NCBI RefSeq assembly: GCF_002727185.1
Contig: NZ_NIZW01000002.1
Coordinates: forward strand, 1-64,000
DNA from: Rhodopirellula bahusiensis
GTDB taxonomy: Bacteria; Planctomycetota; Planctomycetia; Pirellulales; Pirellulaceae
DNA: 64,000 bases
Direction: 5' to 3'
Shown piece by piece: positions 1-7,927 of the stretch; the stretch's first letter is position 1; each line of letters starts with the position of its first letter. The notes under the pieces are model-generated. The model made no database searches. It was not told the DNA's origin and saw nothing but the letters and a program-made list of their open reading frames with translations. A program made the translations under genes and the position numbers.

Positions 1-80
1 TCCAGAGCACCTGGATTGCCGATATTGACAGCGCAAATGCCGCGCCAAATCTGCCAAAAATTGACCCGACTTACGTATAA
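1..80 (+). CDS. C-terminal end of a protein cut by the window edge
   Basis: An open frame enters from the left edge (codons in phase with base 3) and ends at TAA 78-80. The last 25 residues read as an ordinary polar tail (…WIADIDSANAAP…IDPTYV). No family can be named from so short a piece. It is called coding because nothing else occupies the stretch and its codon use is normal for the window; a chance open frame is possible. Confidence 0.4.
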   Translation, partial: QSTWIADIDSANAAPNLPKIDPTYV

Positions 81-288
81 CTGACAGCCTAACGGCCTGC
101 GGCTAATGCAGCCGGCAATCTACGGCCACCATTTTGCAATTTACAATTGTCAATTTAACTTTTTCAATCGCCGCCGCAGGCAAGCCAACATGGAGCCCTC
201 GCCGAGCGCAGCGTTCCGCCGGCAAGCAATCGGCGACGTGATTCTGTGCATGTAACCGGGCCTAACGGCCGTCGGCTCATGTGGGCAT
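81..288. other. Intergenic region with REP-like hairpins and an AT-rich island
   Basis: No gene is seen. The stretch holds a degenerate REP hairpin at 87-107 (GCC-TAAC-GGC followed by GGCTAAT), an AT-rich island at 131-158 built from ATTTGCAA/CAATT words, and a full REP copy at 254-280. It lies downstream of the left-edge gene (plus) and of the peptidase gene (minus), so it is a convergent intergenic space. Confidence 0.6.
254..280 (+). repeat. REP-like hairpin, TAAC-loop class
   Basis: This copy has the core CCG-GGCC-TAAC-GGCC-GT-CGG followed by GGCT. It matches the repeats that flank the transposase gene at 41033-41515. The GGCC arms close on a TAAC loop, and the outer CCG/CGG pairs form a second stem after a two-base bulge. 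Confidence 0.7.
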
Positions 289-2826
289 CTACTTTAGATG
301 CTGAAGGATGAAGTTCGTCATCATGGTTCGCAGGTGATAGCGGGTTCCTTCGCCTTCGCTGACCGAGTGGGTGCGTCCGGGATAGGCCATCATTTGGAAT
401 TGTTTGTTCTCGGCGATCAAACGATTGATCAGCCGTGCTGATGATGCGTAGTGCACGTTGTCGTCGGCGGTTCCATGGATCAGAAGCAGCGGATCCGACA
501 AACCGCTGGCGTGCGTGATCGGTGAACCCGCCACGAACGCGTCACGGTTTTCGGTGACCAATCCCATGTAGCGTTCTTGATAGATCGTGTCGTAGTCCAG
601 TTGATCGGGAACCGGTGCGACCGCGATTCCCATCGAATACAGCTCGGGGAATTGGAACAACCCGTTGAGCGTGGAGGAGCCGCCTCCGCTCCATCCCCAC
701 AGTCCAACTCGCTCGGGATCGAGAGCTTGGAATTGTTTCAGCATCGCTTGGGTCGCATGAGCTTGGTCCGAGATCGAAATGCGACCGATCTTCTTGTAAA
801 TCGATTGCCGAAACGATTTCCCGCGAGGCGCGTTGGCACCGCGGTTGTCGACGCTCGCGACAGCAATTCCATGTTGTGTGAGCAGTCGATGCCAGAGGTA
901 GGTGGTTCCGCCGTATTTGTCCAAGACCGTCTGGCCGGCTGGTTCGCCGTAAACATGAACAAGCAAAGGTATGCTCTTCGAGGCCAGGCTCTCGATCGTT
1001 CCGTCCTTTCCGACCGGCATCATGATCCACACATCGAGCTCCACATCCGCGGAGGCGGGATCGTCGGTGAATTCGCCGATTGGCAATCGCACAAACTCTG
1101 TGTGAACCGGAGCGAGCTTCTCGAGAGATTCCTCCAGTTCCTCATTGTTCGAGAACGTTTTCAACTGCTTGTAAGGGTCAAGCTGAACCAATCTTTTCAC
1201 GGGAGCGGAATTGAAGTCAGACCAGGATTCGATGGCGTACTGAGCAGTGGGGCTGATCGAATAGGTGTATGTGCCGCCGTTCTCGGGAGACAGGAGTTGC
1301 GGCGTCGTCTTCGGTTGGCCCGCCAGTCCTTGTTCGAGCGACACTCGGTACAGGGCTCGTTGCGAGGGGTGTTCGGGCGACGCGATGAAGTCGATGTGAG
1401 TGCCCTCTTTCGCGACGGCGGCGATTGAGATCACGTCCCAGGAACCGCCGGTCACAGGCGTGATTCTGGATGGCAGATTGGATTCCGCTTCCAATGAATC
1501 AGGGGAAGGAATTTCGATCGCTTCGATGTGTTGCCAACCCGATCGTTCGGATAGCCACAGCAGACGAGGCGATGGATTGCTCTCGTCATCGCTGGCGAGA
1601 ACGGAGCCGGGAAGCCAGTGCAGTTCACGCTGATGACGCACCCACGCATCACTGATCTCGGTGTGAATGTTGATGCAGTGCCCCGTTTCAACATCGCACA
1701 AGAGCACGTGGTTTTGGTTTTGTTTCCGATTGAGTTGCTGAATCAACAAACGCTGGTTCGCGTGAGCAAACTCACTGGGCAACCAATCGACCGCGGCGAT
1801 GTAGTTTTCGCGAGGGTCACCGGGCAGGTCCAACCACACCGTTTGCTTGGTTTTTCGATCCCAGACGCCGACCCTGGCGGATGAGTTGGTTTGGCCAACC
1901 TTTGGATAAGCGAATTCGATGGTTTGCGCATATCGCTCGGACGTGTTGTCGATCATCGTTTGGATCGGAACATCGTTGCTGTCCAGTTCCCAGAAAGCCA
2001 GTTTCTGACTGTTGGGGCTGAACCGGAGCCCGTTTTGCAAACCGAGTTCTTCTTCGTAGACCCAATCGAACGTTCCGCTGATGAGTTTGGGATCGTCTGA
2101 GCCAGCAACCATTTGAAGGTCACCGGTTTCGCAGTCCTCCAGGTACAAATCGTTGTCGCGAACGAAGGCAATCGATTGTCCATCGGGAGCGAAGGTCGCA
2201 AACATGGTTTTCGCGTCGGGAGCGTCTTCTCCACCCACCTTTCGCCATTTCGTGTCTGGTGAATCGGTGCTCACGTCTTTCAGCCAATAGTCGCCACGCG
2301 TGTGTTTTCGCCAGACTCGTCGAGTGTTGTTGAAGACGAGCAGGGTTTGGTCGTCGGACGAAAGCGTCCACTCACGGATGCCGATTGGCTTGCGAGTGTC
2401 TTTGTCCGAATCGGTGTCCTGTGAGTCATCGCTCTGTGTCTCATCGCCTCGTGTTACGGCGTCTGGCGAATCCAGGTCGCCTTCCTCCGCTGGCAACAAG
2501 AACTTTTCGCGAGGCACGATGGTTGTCGATTCCATCTCCGGGATCGAAACCTGGTCCAGCGTCGGGCCATCTTTGCCAGTCTTTCGTTCCCACAGAACGT
2601 CTTCGGTGTCATCCCATTGCAGCGTTCGCGACTTTGACCGGAAGTCGGATGTCTTGAAAAGCCGACGCAAAGACAGTTTCGCCAGATCCTTTTTGGGCGG
2701 CGACGGAGGGGCCACGGTTGATTCCGGCGATTCAGCCAGGACAGGCGAAGTCGTCGGTGGTAGGAAACCAAGGAAGGCAGCGGTTAGAGCCAAGGTGGCC
2801 AAAGCGAAACGTCGACGGGCGAGCAT
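289..2826 (-). CDS. Exported S9 family dipeptidyl-peptidase IV homologue
   Basis: Serine peptidase of the prolyl-oligopeptidase clan, predicted to release N-terminal dipeptides from peptides outside the cytoplasm. The N terminus has a signal peptide (arginines, a hydrophobic stretch, then PVLA-ES). An acidic linker follows at about 115-145, then a DPPIV beta-propeller. It includes the DWVYEEE motif (Glu 258-260), which in DPPIV binds the substrate amino terminus. The C-terminal alpha/beta-hydrolase domain carries the triad: Ser713 in GWSGGG, Asp788 in HGTADDN and His820 in PGRTHS. The 845 residues fit the family. It stands alone, with 344 bases of non-coding sequence upstream. Seeing both the glutamate motif and the triad makes DPPIV likelier than an acylaminoacyl peptidase. 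Confidence 0.93.
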   Translation of the reverse strand: MLARRRFALATLALTAAFLGFLPPTTSPVLAESPESTVAPPSPPKKDLAKLSLRRLFKTSDFRSKSRTLQWDDTEDVLWERKTGKDGPTLDQVSIPEMESTTIVPREKFLLPAEEGDLDSPDAVTRGDETQSDDSQDTDSDKDTRKPIGIREWTLSSDDQTLLVFNNTRRVWRKHTRGDYWLKDVSTDSPDTKWRKVGGEDAPDAKTMFATFAPDGQSIAFVRDNDLYLEDCETGDLQMVAGSDDPKLISGTFDWVYEEELGLQNGLRFSPNSQKLAFWELDSNDVPIQTMIDNTSERYAQTIEFAYPKVGQTNSSARVGVWDRKTKQTVWLDLPGDPRENYIAAVDWLPSEFAHANQRLLIQQLNRKQNQNHVLLCDVETGHCINIHTEISDAWVRHQRELHWLPGSVLASDDESNPSPRLLWLSERSGWQHIEAIEIPSPDSLEAESNLPSRITPVTGGSWDVISIAAVAKEGTHIDFIASPEHPSQRALYRVSLEQGLAGQPKTTPQLLSPENGGTYTYSISPTAQYAIESWSDFNSAPVKRLVQLDPYKQLKTFSNNEELEESLEKLAPVHTEFVRLPIGEFTDDPASADVELDVWIMMPVGKDGTIESLASKSIPLLVHVYGEPAGQTVLDKYGGTTYLWHRLLTQHGIAVASVDNRGANAPRGKSFRQSIYKKIGRISISDQAHATQAMLKQFQALDPERVGLWGWSGGGSSTLNGLFQFPELYSMGIAVAPVPDQLDYDTIYQERYMGLVTENRDAFVAGSPITHASGLSDPLLLIHGTADDNVHYASSARLINRLIAENKQFQMMAYPGRTHSVSEGEGTRYHLRTMMTNFILQHLK

Positions 2827-3016
2827 GCAGCACCATTGTTAGCAGGAACGAAGGTGTGCAGTTTGGCTTGCCGAGCGAGCCGTTTCCACCATGTCGCGAA
2901 GAAACCGTGGCAGCGGGAGAAACCAGGCCGGCAATCTCGCCTGAAGGCAGCGAGGGCGTGGTGGGTTTTGCCGTGCGGGGTGGTCGCCTCGCTTTTTGGC
3001 AAAGCATCGACGTGGA

Positions 3017-3041
3017 GCCATGTGGGACATGGCCTACGGGG
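3017..3041 (-). repeat. GTAG-type REP hairpin
   Basis: Read on the minus strand this is GTAG, then stem GCCATGT, loop CCC, stem ACATGGC. It matches copies at 7208-7230, 7317-7340, 22331-22356 and 22435-22463. The fifth stem pair is T-A here and G-C in the 22331 copy, a compensatory change that keeps the hairpin. Confidence 0.75.
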
Positions 3042-3132
3042 AGCCGGGTTCGATTAGGATTTGAGCGAGATGGGCCATTGCAAATTAAACAATTCAAATT
3101 GGCACTTGGCGGTGACGTGCTTGGCACCACCT

Positions 3133-3159
3133 GTGGCTCTGTGGTCCTGAGCCACTTTT
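3133..3159. terminator. Hairpin downstream of lpd, possible terminator
   Basis: A seven-base stem, GTGGCTC with GAGCCAC, has a nine-base loop and lies 15 bases beyond the lpd stop. The T run (TTTT) is on the plus-strand side, so it is not a textbook intrinsic terminator for the minus-strand lpd gene. Confidence 0.35.
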
Positions 3160-3170
3160 ACGCTTCCCGA

Positions 3171-4598
3171 TCACTTCCGCTTTGGTTTGTAGATCTCGGT
3201 CGCGGTTCCGAAGTGGACTTCGCCGGCGTTCATCAACGTTTCGCTGAGCGTTGGGTGTGGGTGAACGGATTCGGTGATGTCGGTCACTTCGCAGCCCATT
3301 TCGATTGCCAGCACAGCTTCGGCGATCAGCTCACCGGCACCGGTTCCGACAATGCCGCAGCCGAGCACGCGATGCGTTTCTGGATCGACCAGCCACTTGG
3401 TCAAACCGTTCGTCACGCCGATCGCTTGAGCACGACCGCTGGCGGCCCAAGGGTAGACCTCGACGTCGACCTTGCGGCCGGCGGCTTTGGCTTCACCTTC
3501 GGTCAGACCCGCCCAAGCGATTTCAGGATCGGTGAACACGACGGCCGGGATGGCGGCTTTGTCGAAGGCGACGTTCTTGCCGGCCAAAACTTCTGCGGCA
3601 ACTCTGCCTTCGTGAGTGGCTTTGTGAGCCAGCATTGGGTCGCCGGCGACGTCGCCGATGGCCAAGATGTTCGGGTCGGCGGTTCGTTGTTGTTCGTCAC
3701 AAACGATGAAGCCGCGTTCGTTGACTTCGACTTGGGTGTTTTCCAGTCCCAGGCCACGGGTGACGGGACGACGGCCGATGCTAATCAGGACTCGGTCGTA
3801 GGATTCGGTGCCGAACTTGTTTGGGCCCTCGAAGCTGACCACGACTTTGTCGCCGTCTTCGGCCAGCGAACCGACTTTGGTGTTCAAGAAGATGCGACCG
3901 TCGCACATCTTGTCGACTTTTTTCGCGAGCGGTTTGACGAGGTCACGGTCGGCACCGGGCAGCAAACCTTCGCCGAGTTCGACCACGCTGACCTTGGAAC
4001 CCAAGTGAGCATAGACGGTTCCCATTTCCAAGCCGATGTAGCCGCCACCGACGACGAGCAAGGTTTCGGGAATGTCTTTGAGTGCCAACGCACCGGTGCT
4101 GTCCATGACTCGGTCGCTGCCGATGTCAAACGCGGGTGGCATGGCGGGAACACTGCCGGTTGCGACGATGCACTTGTCGAACGTCAGCTTGCCGCCTTCT
4201 GGGATCGACTCGTGATCGCCTTCGAGCTTGAGTTCGTTGGAGCTGACAAACGAACCGCGAGCTTGGATGACGGTGACGTTGCGGCGTTTTGCCAGGCCGC
4301 CGAGTCCGCCGGTCAGGTTGTCGATCACCTTGTCTTTGCGAGCCCGGACGACGTCGACGTCAATCTTGGGTGCGCCGGAGTATTCGATGCCCCACTCTGA
4401 TTTCAGTTCTTCCACTTCACTGATGACCTTGGCCACGTGAAGCAACGCTTTGCTGGGAATGCAACCACGGATCAGGCAGGTGCCACCGAGGCGAGGTTCC
4501 GCTTCGACGATGGTGACTTCCATCCCTTCGTCAGCTGCCAAAAAAGCCGCCGCGTATCCACCGGGGCCACCACCGAGAACGACAACCGGAGCGTGCAT
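3171..4598 (-). CDS. lpdA: Dihydrolipoamide dehydrogenase (E3)
   Basis: FAD- and NAD-dependent disulphide reductase that reoxidises lipoamide in 2-oxoacid dehydrogenase complexes and the glycine cleavage system. The protein (475 residues) opens with the FAD-binding [10 protein letters not shown]. It carries the redox disulphide in [13 protein letters not shown], a second dinucleotide fold ([12 protein letters not shown]) and the GDVAG FAD motif. It ends with the dimerisation domain holding the catalytic His-Glu pair in HPHPTLSE. The start is the ATG at 4598, directly before the Rossmann strand; an open frame runs 26 codons further upstream but its residues do not resemble the family. No E1 or E2 genes are next to it, so which complex it serves cannot be read here. 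Confidence 0.95.
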   Translation of the reverse strand: MHAPVVVLGGGPGGYAAAFLAADEGMEVTIVEAEPRLGGTCLIRGCIPSKALLHVAKVISEVEELKSEWGIEYSGAPKIDVDVVRARKDKVIDNLTGGLGGLAKRRNVTVIQARGSFVSSNELKLEGDHESIPEGGKLTFDKCIVATGSVPAMPPAFDIGSDRVMDSTGALALKDIPETLLVVGGGYIGLEMGTVYAHLGSKVSVVELGEGLLPGADRDLVKPLAKKVDKMCDGRIFLNTKVGSLAEDGDKVVVSFEGPNKFGTESYDRVLISIGRRPVTRGLGLENTQVEVNERGFIVCDEQQRTADPNILAIGDVAGDPMLAHKATHEGRVAAEVLAGKNVAFDKAAIPAVVFTDPEIAWAGLTEGEAKAAGRKVDVEVYPWAASGRAQAIGVTNGLTKWLVDPETHRVLGCGIVGTGAGELIAEAVLAIEMGCEVTDITESVHPHPTLSETLMNAGEVHFGTATEIYKPKRK

Positions 4599-4640
4599 GA
4601 TTGAAACCAGAGTAAAAAAAGGGCGATTCGGGAAAGGAAA

Positions 4641-4665
4641 CGGCCGCGTGAAAACCACGCGGCCG
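4641..4665 (-). terminator. Intrinsic terminator after rpsD
   Basis: A perfect ten-base stem, CGGCCGCGTG with CACGCGGCCG, closes on a five-base loop 28 bases past the rpsD stop. On the minus strand it is followed by T-rich sequence, including a run of seven T about 20 bases on. It separates rpsD from lpdA. Confidence 0.65.
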
Positions 4666-4693
4666 ATGAGTTGCAATCCGTTGTTGACCCGCC

Positions 4694-5302
4694 TTAGCGA
4701 GACAAGAATTCGACGACGCTGTTAGCGTCGACGGGCAGGCTGATGTCAACCGCACCTGGCAGCGACAAGACGGTCGCTCGCAGCGTTTCGCTGTCGAACG
4801 AGACCCAGTCCAGTCCGTCTGGTGGCGAGTTGGCGATCACGCCACGGTACAAGTTCTTCAAGTTTTCGCGGCCGCGAACTTCAATCAAATCGCCGGCGCG
4901 AAGCATGTAGCCGGGCTTGGTGACTTTCACGCCGTTGACGCGGAAGTGACCGTGGGTGATGCCCTGGCGAGCTTGGGGGCGAGTCTTTGTGAAGCCAACG
5001 CGGCGGACAACGTTGTCCAAACGACGTTCGCACATCAGCAACAACAATTCCCCGGTGTTGCCCGATTTACGGCCAACGTTTTCAAAGTAACGACGGAGTT
5101 GGCGTTCGCCCAATCCGTAGTAGTGTTTGATCTTTTGCTTCTCCATCAAAGCCGCACCGTAGTTACTCGGGCGACGACCGCGAGTGTGCATCCCTGGTGG
5201 TTGCGGACGACGGTCCATCGCACGAGATGCGCCGGCTGTTTCGTAAAGCATCGTGCCGAGGCGGCGATTGATGCGGGCTTTTGGTCCTGTGTAACGTGCC
5301 AT
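4694..5302 (-). CDS. rpsD: 30S ribosomal protein S4
   Basis: Primary 16S rRNA-binding protein of the small subunit. The 202-residue product starts [16 protein letters not shown], as S4 does. It has the basic N-terminal domain and then an S4 RNA-binding domain from about residue 95 ([13 protein letters not shown] … [15 protein letters not shown] … [13 protein letters not shown]). The ATG at 5302 is chosen because four extra upstream codons are not family-like. It stands apart from the usual alpha-operon partners (S11, S13, RNA polymerase alpha); none of them is in the window, as is common in planctomycetes. An intrinsic terminator follows. Confidence 0.96.
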   Translation of the reverse strand: MARYTGPKARINRRLGTMLYETAGASRAMDRRPQPPGMHTRGRRPSNYGAALMEKQKIKHYYGLGERQLRRYFENVGRKSGNTGELLLLMCERRLDNVVRRVGFTKTRPQARQGITHGHFRVNGVKVTKPGYMLRAGDLIEVRGRENLKNLYRGVIANSPPDGLDWVSFDSETLRATVLSLPGAVDISLPVDANSVVEFLSR

Positions 5303-5612
5303 CGTGACTTTCACGGTTGTGCTAAACGTCGCAGCTGATCGACTCTGAACCGATGGTCACCGAAGGCCGGATGCAAACGGAAATTCCGTGTGTGCTCCAA
5401 TTCAGTGACCCGTTTCGCGAGCGAATCCTCGTTCAAGAACGAGGCTGCAAAAACGACGTGCAGCGGGGAATTGCGGCGTGTTCCTTCGTGTCGTCCGCCA
5501 TTGGACACACGTGTTCACGCCAGAATTTTGAAAACGGGGCCGCAAGTGTCGTCGTTGGGCCCCGTTTTGACAAGAGGAATGAAAGTCAATCGATCACAGA
5601 ATCGACCGGATT
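5303..5612. other. Intergenic region upstream of rpsD
   Basis: No gene is seen. It carries the terminator of the upstream oxidoreductase gene at 5531-5568 and about 230 bases that must contain the rpsD promoter and leader. No S4 autoregulatory structure could be recognised by eye. Confidence 0.55.
5531..5568 (-). terminator. Intrinsic terminator after the Gfo/Idh/MocA gene
   Basis: An eleven-base perfect stem, AAAACGGGGCC with GGCCCCGTTTT, has a sixteen-base loop and ends in TTTT on both strands, so it can act in either direction. It lies 45 bases past the oxidoreductase stop. Confidence 0.75.
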
Positions 5613-6995
5613 TCAGCTCGCCGCGTGGGTTTCGGCTGAAAATCCTTCCCGCGACTTGCGACTCATCAGCCCATTGGCTTGCTCGTCGTCGACAAATCGC
5701 TCGGCTTTCGGGTCCCATTTCAATTCACGGCCCAACATCAACGCAATGTTACACAGGTGACACGAGGTCATTGTGCGGTGGTGCGACCACACGTCTGAGA
5801 TCGGCTGACCGCCGTCTTCAATGCAGGCAAAAAAGTTTGCCATGTGGCTCATTGCTTCTTTTCCTTTGCGAAGCTCAGCGATTTTCGCGTCGAGCTTGGC
5901 GTTGTCCTCATCGGTCAGTTGGTCGACGGGAGCACCAGTCAGCTTGCCGCGGTTGACGAAGATCCGGCCTTTGTCGCCTTCGAACAGGATCCCGTTGGGG
6001 AAATCGATGTTCTCGTCTTCGCGTTTGTAGTGGTCGGTGACGACCATTTTCGAGCCGCTGTCAAACGTCAGCTCGATGTTGAACTTCATCGCCGTGTTGT
6101 AGCCATTGGGCAGGGAAGCTTCGCCGTTGAAGAACGAGTTCCAATTGAAATCCGCGGGAACGGTTTTGGGGAATTCGCCGGTGCCTTTGATCGTGGTCGG
6201 GCCGTTTTCACCGGGAGCCAACGCCCACTGAGCGATGTCGATGTGGTGGGCACCCCAGTCCGTCATTTTGCCGCCGGAATACTCGAAGTACCAACGGAAG
6301 AACTTGCGGCGTTCTTCGCAGTAATCGGCCTCGGACGCCGGCCCAACCCACATGTTCCAGTCCAAATCGTCGGGAGCTTCCTCGGTTTCAAATGGTCCGT
6401 CGCCAGGAGCACCGCCGATCGCGATGTAAGCGTTGACGTTGTCACCGACGTAACCCGACTGGACCATCGCGATGGCTTTTTGGAACAAGTCACCTGAGCT
6501 GCGTTGTTGGGTCCCGACTTGGAACACGCGGCCGGTTTCTTCGACGACTTTGCGGATCTGTTTTCCTTCGTCGATCGTCAGCGTCAATGGTTTTTCGCAG
6601 TACACATCCGCGCCGCTTTGCAAACAAGCGATCGCGATCGGCACGTGCCAGTGGTCGGGGGTCCCGATCGTGACAACGTCCGGCTTTTCCTTTTCCAGCA
6701 TCTCGCGGTAGTCGCGGTACTTGTTCAGTTTGCCGTCGAAGTCTTGATTGAACTCTTCGGTGTGCAGGTCATCGACGTCGCAAACCGCCACCATCGTCGC
6801 AAACTTGGCGGCCCCGCGAGCGATCGAGCCGCCACGGTTGTAGCGTCCGCGGCTGCCACCGACGCCGATCGCTGCCAAGCGAAGTTTCTTGGTCTCTTCC
6901 GCCGCGATCAGCTTGGAAGAAGCGGTCATGGTCGAACCAGCGACAGCGCCCGCCAGGGCACTGGTTTTCAAGAATCCACGGCGTGAAGGTTGCAT
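5613..6995 (-). CDS. Tat-exported Gfo/Idh/MocA family oxidoreductase
   Basis: NAD(P)-dependent sugar or cyclitol dehydrogenase-type protein of 460 residues. It opens with a twin-arginine signal (RRGFLKTSALAGAVAG), so it should be folded in the cytoplasm and exported with its cofactor bound. The Rossmann fold follows (AAIGVGGSRGR). The family lysine is in CEKPLTLT and the active-site histidine region is WGAHHIDIAQWAL. The start at 6995 puts the Tat motif at residue 4 and has GGAGC upstream; an open frame continues upstream without family features. Planctomycetes hold dozens of such paralogues and the substrate cannot be told from the sequence. It is monocistronic, with a terminator after it. 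Confidence 0.92.
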   Translation of the reverse strand: MQPSRRGFLKTSALAGAVAGSTMTASSKLIAAEETKKLRLAAIGVGGSRGRYNRGGSIARGAAKFATMVAVCDVDDLHTEEFNQDFDGKLNKYRDYREMLEKEKPDVVTIGTPDHWHVPIAIACLQSGADVYCEKPLTLTIDEGKQIRKVVEETGRVFQVGTQQRSSGDLFQKAIAMVQSGYVGDNVNAYIAIGGAPGDGPFETEEAPDDLDWNMWVGPASEADYCEERRKFFRWYFEYSGGKMTDWGAHHIDIAQWALAPGENGPTTIKGTGEFPKTVPADFNWNSFFNGEASLPNGYNTAMKFNIELTFDSGSKMVVTDHYKREDENIDFPNGILFEGDKGRIFVNRGKLTGAPVDQLTDEDNAKLDAKIAELRKGKEAMSHMANFFACIEDGGQPISDVWSHHRTMTSCHLCNIALMLGRELKWDPKAERFVDDEQANGLMSRKSREGFSAETHAAS

Positions 6996-7414
6996 CGAAG
7001 GGGCTCCGGGAAATGGTTGGTTGGGGCGGCGGCTAGAGAAGGGCAGCGGCGACGCTTTGGTCGCCAAGTCGCCCTAGCCGGGATTTGCAGGGGCAGATGA
7101 TAGCCCAAGCGGGCGACAGACGGAAATCGTCTACAGACTTGGCGATTGTGCGATTCGGCCGGGGTGATTGCAAATTGCAAAGTGAACATTGCAGTGAAGA
7201 GCCCAATCTGTAGGGCAGGTCTCATCTGGCGACCGCGTTGAACGCCCGGGGGGAGGGTGGCGTTGCGAGCGGTCCACGGGCCTCGCGAGCCCATCGTTGA
7301 TCGGCCGTTGACCAACGCCAGTTGCGACCTGACCTACAGAATTGGCGTGGATCACTCCGTTGATCCAGCGTTGGAAAGATCTCATCGGACCGGGGAGGAA
7401 ACGGTCCGGCTCGA
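6996..7414. other. Intergenic region with inverted REP pair
   Basis: No gene is seen in these 419 bases. It contains an AT-rich island at 7163-7195 (ATTGCAAATTGCAAAGTG) and two GTAG-type REP hairpins facing each other at 7208-7230 and 7317-7340. The right part lies just downstream of the small WYL-like gene. Confidence 0.6.
7207..7340. repeat. Inverted pair of GTAG-type REP hairpins
   Basis: The left copy reads GTAGGGCAGGTCTCATCTGGC on the plus strand (7210 onward); the right copy is the same element on the minus strand. The two face each other across 86 bases, the arrangement of a bacterial interspersed mosaic element. Confidence 0.7.
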
Positions 7415-7798
7415 TCAGTCCAGTTCGACCATTTCGACGGGCATGATCACGTCGTCCGCATCGAGCAATTGAAAGTTGCTGCAACGTGAAAGGTGGAATT
7501 GGCGAGGTTGTTCGCGGCACAAGCAGAGGCCGAGGAATCGGTCGGAAGCTGCGAATCGGATGGGGCTGACGGTTCGGCGAGTTCGCTTGCCCTTGGAGTC
7601 GACGTAATCCAATTGCACGACAAATCGGTCACTGTCCGCCATCGCGGTCCGAAGCACCCGGGCGGGGCTCCATTTCGCGTTGGCACGTTTGCAAACTTGA
7701 TCGTGCGAGCGAGCGAACGTTTCACCGGATGGAGCGAACGCGGTGGTGGCTTGTTCGCTGGCGTTGAATGCGGCGGGTGAAAGCGTTGCGACTGACAT
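7415..7798 (-). CDS. Small stand-alone WYL-like domain protein
   Basis: The product has 127 residues from the ATG at 7798; an open frame reaches 7882 but the extra residues look random. The C-terminal 80 residues fit the WYL pattern: a two-strand start (FVVQLDYVDSKGKRTRRTVSPIRF), then a strand (FLGLCLCREQPRQFHLSRC). WYL domains bind ligands or nucleic-acid signals and usually sit behind a DNA-binding helix-turn-helix. Here there is no helix-turn-helix, only a short N-terminal stretch. It could be a sensor acting with a partner elsewhere, or a domain remnant. The minus-strand neighbour upstream is a DUF1080 protein 129 bases away, so no operon is evident. Confidence 0.6.
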   Translation of the reverse strand: MSVATLSPAAFNASEQATTAFAPSGETFARSHDQVCKRANAKWSPARVLRTAMADSDRFVVQLDYVDSKGKRTRRTVSPIRFAASDRFLGLCLCREQPRQFHLSRCSNFQLLDADDVIMPVEMVELD

Positions 7799-7927
7799 GG
7801 AAAACGGTCCGAAAGAACGAGGCGGCGGTGAATCAAACTTCGATGTTGATATGATCGCCACCGCCGTGACACGTTTGGTCACGACAGGCAGAGGGCTCCG
7901 CTTTTCGCGTCTTCCGTTTCGCTCAGA

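Larger units (their letters stand above)
2827..3170. other. Intergenic region between peptidase and lpd genes
   Basis: No gene is seen on either strand; a long plus-strand open frame here is the edge of the antisense frame of lpd. The region contains a GTAG-type REP hairpin at 3017-3041, an AT-rich island at 3076-3105 and a hairpin at 3133-3155. The promoter of the peptidase gene must lie at the left end. Confidence 0.6.

Noticed and set aside
2718-4400. Long plus-strand open frame of 560 codons
   Set aside because: It lies antisense to lpdA, whose motifs are unmistakable; the frame is a by-product of GC-biased codons.
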